Source: Chara braunii
Taxonomy: Eukaryota; Streptophyta; Charophyceae; Charales; Characeae
DNA: 36,390 bases
Direction: 5' to 3'
Assembly: GCA_003427395.1 (NCBI GenBank)
Contig: BFEA01000010.1
Coordinates: 5,966,278-6,002,667 of the forward strand
Shown here: piece after piece, positions 30,544 through 36,390 of the stretch
Numbering within the stretch: position 1 is the first letter of the stretch
How the letters are laid out: each line of letters opens with the position of its first letter
Position numbers and translations under genes: made by a program
Notes under the pieces: model-generated
What the model saw: only the letters and a program-made list of their open reading frames with translations
Databases searched by the model: none
What the model was told of the DNA's origin: nothing

Positions 30544-31575
30544 CAACTCGGATAACAGAACTGCGAAGGACAAGAAGAGAACACCACAAGAAGAAAATCT
30601 TTGAATGCCAACCACTTCCTGCAAAGGAGATGAAAAATGGGACAGCTCCGGTCGGTTCCGAATCCAATCTTCCTCACTTCCTAGGAGCACAAGTCGACCA
30701 CTGTTCGTCTGCATACCCACCGACATCAAGTCCCACTCTTAAATGATCTCCACCACTATTTATCTCGCTCGCAAAGGGCTTGTGACAAACTCATCCACAA
30801 GCTTTCGCTCTCCTTCATGCAGACGGTACTCCAATAATAGTCTCCCAGAGACCCACAACGGAATCACACCATCTCTGCAGCTGGAACAAAGAATGGAAAC
30901 ACCTTTCCTTCCCGATAACACTCTCTCTTATCATTCAATACACAAAGACAATACATTCTGACACCTCAAAATGGGGAACCACGGCAAAAGAAACCAAAAA
31001 AACACACACATTTCTCGATCCCTCCCTTCAACACTTCACCCTACACTTTTCCTCCTAAATTAGTCCCCTATCCCACGAACATATCGAACCCGTAACCTCC
31101 CTCATGCCTCAAACTTCGCCGCCTTCTTTCACTCAAAACTCCCCTCCTCACGTCACTCACAAACCCCCTCTTCTCGTGTTCTACGACTGCCGATCAACCA
31201 AGCTGGTTGCATCCAGAATACAAGTGCTGTCAACATACTTATCACATTCCTCCTGATCTCTCTCTCGCCCCCGTTGGCCTCTCCCTCCGCCGCCCTTCCT
31301 CTCCCCTTCTCTCTGGCCCTCTCTCAACATAATTCTTGCATGACCACTGCTTCCTTTTCCCTTCCTGCTTGTCTTCACTTCAAGAGTAATACAACTGCCA
31401 ATCAACCAAAGCTGGTTGCTCAAAAATCAGATCCAATATGTCCTCACCTCTCCAATTTCTCAGCTCCTATCACTTGATCTACCGGACAGCACACATCCCA
31501 ACACTCCCCACACCAGCATGTGGACATCCCTGACCACAACAACCCCCCAACGATTTTAGATGAGATACAACCCAC
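30544..31575. other. No recognised gene
   Basis: Pyrimidine-rich sequence on the plus strand with short open frames lacking motifs. A short repeat ATCAACCAA(A)GCTGGTTGC occurs at about 31194 and 31400, itself partly palindromic (CCAAGCTGG). Confidence 0.5.

Positions 31576-31631
<56 letters not shown>
31576..31631. repeat. Compound (CT)n(CA)n microsatellite
   Basis: CT repeats (31576-31600) pass directly into AC repeats (to 31631). Open frames over it are artefacts of the repeat. Confidence 0.97.
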
Positions 31632-31634
<3 letters not shown>

Positions 31635-32226
31635 GCGCTTGTGCCCGCAGACGTGGCTGTGCCCCTTTCCCTCCCTCCCCTTTCCTTCATCCACCACCTT
31701 GAAACCATGATGCCGTCGCAAACAACTCATCTTCTGGGTGGTTAGGCATCATGAAGAAACTACGCACTCCCCAGAACTGACGAGCTCAGATACAACCCCG
31801 AAAAAAGAACAAAAAGAAAGGCAGCATGAAACCTACTGTCAAAAACGACACTTCAAAGCAGAAGAAACAGGAAAAAAGCCCCTGCCCCCTCCCCGTCCTC
31901 CCGATGCCACCTGCACCACCTCTCCCGTCTGTGTGCTCAAATTTGCATTCCTGTTTACACACCAGACATCTGATGGATGACACCTCCTTCCAAAATTATC
32001 GAGGGACCCATGCTGAGCTGGCCACCAGTCATGTGAACATGTTGGGCCGGCAGTACTGCAACACCCGACACTCGAGGCACAGCCAAAATCCCCGAATGTC
32101 AGAAGGTATAGCGGGCAGGAGCTGCAAGGTCGAGATCTTCGCTGCACTAGGACTCCAACGGGCGCACTCATGACAACCATGATGACACCAGAAATCTTTC
32201 CAGGCGTTCGGGGCATAAGAGTGCGT

Positions 32227-32370
32227 GGCTTACAGGGGAGGGACTTTCCAGCAGCACCAGCTTGTCAATGCAGAAGACATGCACTTGCCTGAAGATTGGC
32301 TTACAGGGGAGAGGCCTTTCCAGCAGCACCAGCTTGTCAATGGCAGAAGACATGCACTTGCCTGAAGATT
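32227..32370. repeat. 71-bp tandem duplication
   Basis: GGCTTACAGGGGAG... at 32227 repeats at 32298 with few differences, both ending GCCTGAAGATT. On the minus strand each unit carries CCCCTGTAAGCC, a donor-like site, and an open AIDKLVLLE segment. Duplicated intron/exon edge is one reading. Confidence 0.93.
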
Positions 32371-32703
32371 GACCTTACCTCCGAGCACCAAACCAGTGGA
32401 GTCTGCCAGAGGAACAGCTGGGCCTGCGCCCAAAGGTCGCAGGCATGAAAACTGTGCTGCAGAAGTTTGGAGACGCAGGCAGACATAGGAACCTAATCAC
32501 ATCACAGTGTAGCTGATCTACCCGCAGCAATCAGCAACACCACCTAACACTGCACAACTCCTCCGCCAATTTACAAGGAGTGTTGAAAGAATCAAAACAG
32601 GCCTAGAAAAGACGACGACATAAAAGAGATGAGGTATAGCCAAGTCATTGTCTAAACATGAAATGACGGTCCCAGGAAGCCAGATTGCCCAGACACAGAC
32701 GAT

Positions 32704-32812
32704 ATCAGATAAGAGTGTAAGTCATGGAATAAGAAGATCTAGCAAATTGGTGTCAGTTATCAGATAAGAGTGCAAGTCGTGGAATAAGAAGTTCTAGCAA
32801 ATGGGTGTCAGT
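32704..32812. repeat. 55-bp tandem duplication
   Basis: ATCAGATAAGAGTG(T/C)AAGTC at 32704 repeats at 32759, both ending GGTGTCAGT. No coding meaning seen. Confidence 0.93.
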
Positions 32813-32985
32813 AACGGCCATGACGTGGCGAAGTTGTGGGGTAGATTAACAATATATGGCGAGAATGAACAGAAGCAAAATGAGAGAGAGCGGAGGAAGT
32901 GGGCATAGGCAGAGGAGTGGGGTCGGGGAAGGGCAGAAGCAGCAATGAGTAGAGAGGCAAGAGAAGCAGAGGACCACAACCATAC

Positions 32986-33142
32986 CTGCCATCCAAAATG
33001 TTCTCCATGAATCGAAGGCATAAGGGAGCCTTCATTAATGACGTTCCTTCACCGAACAGGACTTTGCCACTGTCCGCACTTTTGCCTACATTTTGTTGAA
33101 GCAATGAGGACCCTATAGCAATTCTCTCTCTGAGAATCGCTC
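32986..33142 (-). CDS. Candidate internal exon, product unknown
   Basis: A 157-bp minus-strand stretch. The acceptor TTTGTTTTTGTTGCAG is strong and the donor is GCAG/GTATGG. The only fully open frame encodes AILRERIAIGSSLLQQN...LFGEGTSLMKAPLCLRFMENILDG. It lies only 100 bp past the stop of the RKP-like gene, so it belongs to a neighbouring gene, an alternative 3' end, or a chance open frame. No family was recognised. Confidence 0.35.
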
Positions 33143-33242
33143 CTGCAACAAAAACAAATATACGCCACTCCCTCAATCAACCCCTCCTGCATGCCATTCA
33201 CCTGCTACACTCCAGCGAAGTATGGCTACCAGCGGCTGCTTG

Positions 33243-33686
33243 CTAGCTCTTCACCTCACACCCAACAACGCTTTTCCCGCCCTCGTCGTCGTCTTGATCT
33301 GTTTTGCGATCCTCTTCCACTTTCTTCCCCATCTCTTCTTCACAACTACCTTCCGTAGTAAAAAAAGATAAATCTTCGACGAACGCATTGCAGAAAAAGC
33401 ATCTCTTGTTGTTCAGAAGATGCCGAGAGATGCAGCGTCTACAACTCCTGTGCTTGCACGGAAGAAAAATTGTGTCAATATCCATCCAGCAGCAGATTGT
33501 GCACACTTCCACTTCTTCGCCTTCCAACGGACCAAGTGCTTGCAGTCGCTTGTTCCGCCATTCTCTCCTTTCCTCTTCTTTTGTGGCCTGGTGTTTCAGT
33601 TCTTCAATCTCTAATTTGAGCCTCTTTGCAAAAAGCTTCAACTCCGGCAGCCGCTTGAGAGAGGAATCATCTGGAAAAGCCTCTGT
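33243..33686 (-). CDS. RKP: RKP/KPC1-like E3 ubiquitin ligase, terminal exon with RING finger
   Basis: Last exon of a plant RKP (related to KPC1/RNF123) type RING E3 ligase, which transfers ubiquitin from an E2 to substrates; the animal relative targets the CDK inhibitor p27. The acceptor TTCAACAG precedes ACA GAG GCT; 148 codons run to TAG at 33245-33243. Residues 1-60 are charged and helical (LKLEIEELKHQATKEEERRE). A RING of the form CX2CX11CXHX2CX2CX10CX2C follows, including CTICCWMDIDTIFLPCKH and HLLNNKRCFFC, then an acidic Lys/Glu/Asp tail. RING at the extreme C-terminus with the HLLN..RCFFCN signature is typical of RKP. The splice joins in phase to 34076-34283 across a 389-bp intron with GTGAGT at its 5' end. 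Confidence 0.82.
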   Translation of the reverse strand, partial: TEAFPDDSSLKRLPELKLFAKRLKLEIEELKHQATKEEERREWRNKRLQALGPLEGEEVEVCTICCWMDIDTIFLPCKHRSCRRCISRHLLNNKRCFFCNAFVEDLSFFTTEGSCEEEMGKKVEEDRKTDQDDDEGGKSVVGCEVKS

Positions 33687-34075
33687 CTGTTGAATCGAAG
33701 ACATTACATACATCAACACCATATTAACAAACTGTTCATGCCCAACAGAAGGAAAAATGTGCTGGGTAGCAACATTCCGCATTACTGAGACAACATATCC
33801 GGCCAATGAAACAGAACACACCACCAACAAGCACTACCTCGTTCTCAACAACATCCGCTGCTGCTGATAAAAAAAACGGTAGCACTCTGGAAATTGACTA
33901 TGTAATTATAATAGCAAACAAGGATTACCATCAGTGGCTCGACAGGAATAGATTCGACAAACAAAGGACACACGATGTCACACATCCAATATACCCTCAT
34001 CGCTTGGTCTATCATGCCAATCTAAAAAACGATAAATTGCACACTGCCCCAGTCATGGGGTATCTTGCCACTCAC

Positions 34076-34283
34076 CCAATTATACTGGAGGAGATAGTCA
34101 AAGTGTTCAAGACAACTCCCAGAGACATCAGCAGCAGCAAGGGCCCGGGCAATGCAGAGAGGGTATCCGGCCCTTGGCTTGAAAGAGCTAGCCGAAGCAA
34201 GATTCAGCACAATCCCGACCAAAGGTGCAAGCATATGTGCTGGATTGACCTTTTCCATGGAGGACACACCAACCATCAAGGAC
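34076..34283 (-). CDS. RKP: RKP/KPC1-like E3 ubiquitin ligase, penultimate exon
   Basis: A 208-bp exon bounded by an excellent acceptor (CTCTCTTTCTGCTGTTTCCAG region) and the donor TTGG/GTGAGT. It encodes a segment containing MLAPLVGIVLNLASAS and FDYLLQYNW, which correspond in order to conserved segments just upstream of the RING in plant RKP. It begins with the third base of a codon and ends on a codon boundary, matching the start of the terminal exon. Earlier exons, including the SPRY domain, are not recognised and presumably lie beyond 36390 or after long introns. Confidence 0.75.
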
Positions 34284-34749
34284 CTGGAAACAGCAGAAAG
34301 AGAGACAACATCAGCAAGGCAACCGACACTGCAGCCACACCCTATACAGCACATCGAATACGAGCTCAAAGCAAGTCAGCCTCTTTTTCAGACATCCATA
34401 CCGCACAGACTTTCTCAGAGTTCTCTCATAAAATTTCCCTCAGCAATGTATCTGCAAGGAAAATGAGCGATAGCAAATTCCGGAAACCAAGCAGCATCAT
34501 ACACGTAACCAGATATCGTAACCTCAAACCAAAAGCAGAATTGCAACACGAGTTCCACCAAATAAGAGCACAGCAAAAGCTCACATGTGACAATGTTAGA
34601 ATAGTCTCATCACCATCAACTAAGAACCAATGTCGACATCCTATCTGCCGCTCTGCGCCCAGACTACAAATGGCAGATCCTATCTAGCCTATCTACAATG
34701 CCGCTGGTGACGTCAACAGCTCCCCGAAGTACGAGCAGATTTCGACCAA

Positions 34750-35369
34750 TGCCGTTCGCCTCAAGCACCAGGTATGTCTCTCGCATCACTCACAACCTCG
34801 ATCCCCCACTCACAGATGCCACATGCACCCAAGTACCACCATGCGGCCCATCCAGCATAGCGCAGCGCAGCTCGGCTATGGCTGCCTGCTCTTCCTGCTC
34901 GCCCTGGCCAGCGTTTAGCGCAGCAGCGCTTGCGGAGCATGCAGCCAGTGCCCGAATGCCAAATGCCGGGGCAGGCACTTTCCTAAATGGAAGTGGCCTG
35001 CCTGCTGCGTGTGGCCTGGCTGCACTGGGCCCTGCCCAGAAGCTTCCGGTAGGCCCCGAGAGGCTGAGCCCCGGTCCAAACAAATCAGGCCCAGGGCCTG
35101 TGACGGTTGTCTGTGTCCAACTGCCCGCCGCTTGTGTTCGGCCCATGATGTGTGTCTGGCCCAGGGCCTGCCTTGGTAACGTACGAAAAGGCAGCCAGGG
35201 CCTGGGCGCTCTCAACCAACTGGCGCTGCGCAACTACCTGAATTTCCCCAGTTGCGTGGTAGCCGAAAAATAGGCCTCTTGGCCTTGGTCGGGCCTGCCT
35301 TCCCTTAGGGCTGCCGACAGTGCTGCTTACAGGGCCAAAAAGGGCCTCGTCGGGGCCTTATGCCTTGCA
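34750..35369 (-). repeat. Diverged LTR of the same Ty3/Gypsy family, minus orientation
   Basis: The complement aligns in order with LTR1: the ACCAGGTA(T/C)GT.TCTCG block (34768), AATGCC..GGAAGTGGC..GCGTGTGGCCTGGCTG (about 34958-35032), AAGCTTCC.GTAG (35039), CTCAACCAACTGGCG (35212), TTAGGGC, and GGGGCC...TTGCA at 35369, where the LTR 5' TG is expected. The other end is not clear, so it is truncated or too diverged. It lies upstream of the RKP-like exons, probably in an intron. The GC-rich open frames here (for example plus 34698-35273) are repeat-derived. Confidence 0.65.
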
Positions 35370-35475
35370 TACCCCCCCAGCATCAGCACAAGCCTAGGGA
35401 TCTCATGCCCATGGTGCGCACTGATGTCTGAGCAATAACAATTGACGGTCGTGTTCCCATGACTGCAAGTCACAG

Positions 35476-35622
35476 CCTTGCCAACTGGTGCTCTCAGTTT
35501 GTGCATACCCCTGTGGTCCTGTAGTTCATTATGCCCACATTCATAGTCTTGCAAACTGCTGCTCTCTCAGTTTGTGCATACCCCTGTGCTCCTGTAGTTC
35601 ATTATCCCCACATTCGCAGGTG
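35476..35622. repeat. 73-bp tandem duplication
   Basis: CTCTCAGTTTGTGCATACCC at 35491 recurs at 35564, each followed by CTGTAGTTCATTAT.CCCACATTC. Two units with few differences. Confidence 0.93.
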
Positions 35623-36390
35623 CAATATTCAGTATTCAGAGTTCTGCCCCCTGCAATTCCAGGACCCCTCCTCTCTGTTCTCCTTTCCAAGCACAAGATG
35701 CTTCTATTCCTGCTTTTTCCATGCTTCTGCTGGTGCTATCATTTCCAGCTCACTTCAGTCATAAATTGCCTTCAACGCACTGCCTCTCCGTCCAACAGAT
35801 CATGGCGCGGGTGGAGCTGCCTCTGTGACATGCTGAGGCAAGCAAGGCCCTCCAGTGGACTGTGAGCAAGGCCATAAGCAGCTCCCCCAGATGCGCACCC
35901 GGTTCCCAAACTGCCCAGAATATCCGCTGAGCAAAACAAAAGCTGACCCACTCAAGAGTCTTAGCACCAGAGAGTCTGCCCCATCTCTCTTAGGAGATGA
36001 GCCTACAACCTCCTCGAAGTCGCATGCACAGCCGCTCCCTAGCATCCTGTTCTACAATCACCGCACCTCCATTCTCTGCTCCTCACTCCCCACATCCTCT
36101 TCTCATTTCCTTACCCAAATCGTTTCTCTCCTCCTGTAGAATCTCAATGTTCGCTCGCCATTACACAGAGATTACGAGGAAGCCAAGATGCACAAACTGT
36201 CTGATAGGATCAGTTTAGTTATTATAATACACAATATGGAAAATTAACAATTTTTGATGAAAAAATAAAAATTTCCTATTGTTGAATTATTTACAATTTT
36301 GAATACAGTATTAATTATTTACATTATCAATATTTAACTTAAAAAGTGTCAGGTGAACAATCCTCACGTCACACCGCCCATTGCAATTGC
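35623..36390. other. No recognised gene; AT-rich right end
   Basis: Presumed intron or upstream part of the RKP-like gene. Open frames on both strands (for example minus 36045-35800) have no family motif. From about 36210 the sequence is AT-rich with short direct A/T runs. Confidence 0.45.

Noticed and set aside
34688-34770. Plus-strand exon-like stretch (IYNAAGDVNSSPKYEQIS) with GTATGT donor
   Set aside because: No family recognised. The right part aligns with LTR1 in reverse and it opposes the RKP-like gene, so it is kept only as a note.
34698-35273. 191-codon plus-strand frame and 147-codon minus-strand frame
   Set aside because: They overlap the diverged minus-orientation LTR; the length reflects high GC content and repeat composition.

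Overview
The window is eukaryotic nuclear DNA that is mostly repeats. Two observations place it in the green-plant (streptophyte) lineage. The right end carries spliced exons of a RING E3 ligase resembling plant RKP/KPC1. A mitochondrial nad6 fragment with plant-type nad6 sequence is embedded further left. The layout (large decayed chromovirus-type Ty3/Gypsy elements, Harbinger-like and hAT-like elements, long introns) would suit a charophyte such as Chara, but that name is an inference.

Positions 1-8890 hold microsatellites, a broken PIF/Harbinger transposase on the minus strand (239-1749), and a dense series of non-autonomous terminal-inverted-repeat elements. Several of these have 3-bp TTA, TAA or ATG flanking duplications. 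They include two ~1-kb elements (2376-3402, 3427-4513), a 626-bp element (4909-5534) and shorter hairpin-like elements. A degenerate motif spaced about every 70-120 bp follows (6836-7450), then a hAT-like element with an 8-bp flanking repeat (7686-8786).

Positions 8892-27293 form one 18.4-kb LTR retrotransposon array in the order LTR - gag-pol - LTR - gag-pol - LTR. The middle LTR is shared. It has a polypurine tract on its left and a primer-binding site on its right. The outer LTRs are flanked by the same four bases, GAAC, so the array behaves as one insertion. Both internal regions are dead: stops, frameshifts, duplications and foreign insertions are visible. The insertions include mitochondrial nad6 DNA in copy 2 and an AT-rich organelle-like piece in copy 1. 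The recognisable pol order is protease, reverse transcriptase, RNase H, integrase and a chromodomain-like tail, as in chromoviruses.

Positions 27294-36390 contain short tandem duplications, two tRNA-like SINE heads, a compound microsatellite, candidate minus-strand exons of unknown product, the last two exons of the RKP/KPC1-like gene (34283 down to 33243, minus strand), and, upstream of them, a diverged LTR of the same retrotransposon family in minus orientation. No rRNA, functional tRNA, operon or CRISPR array was seen.
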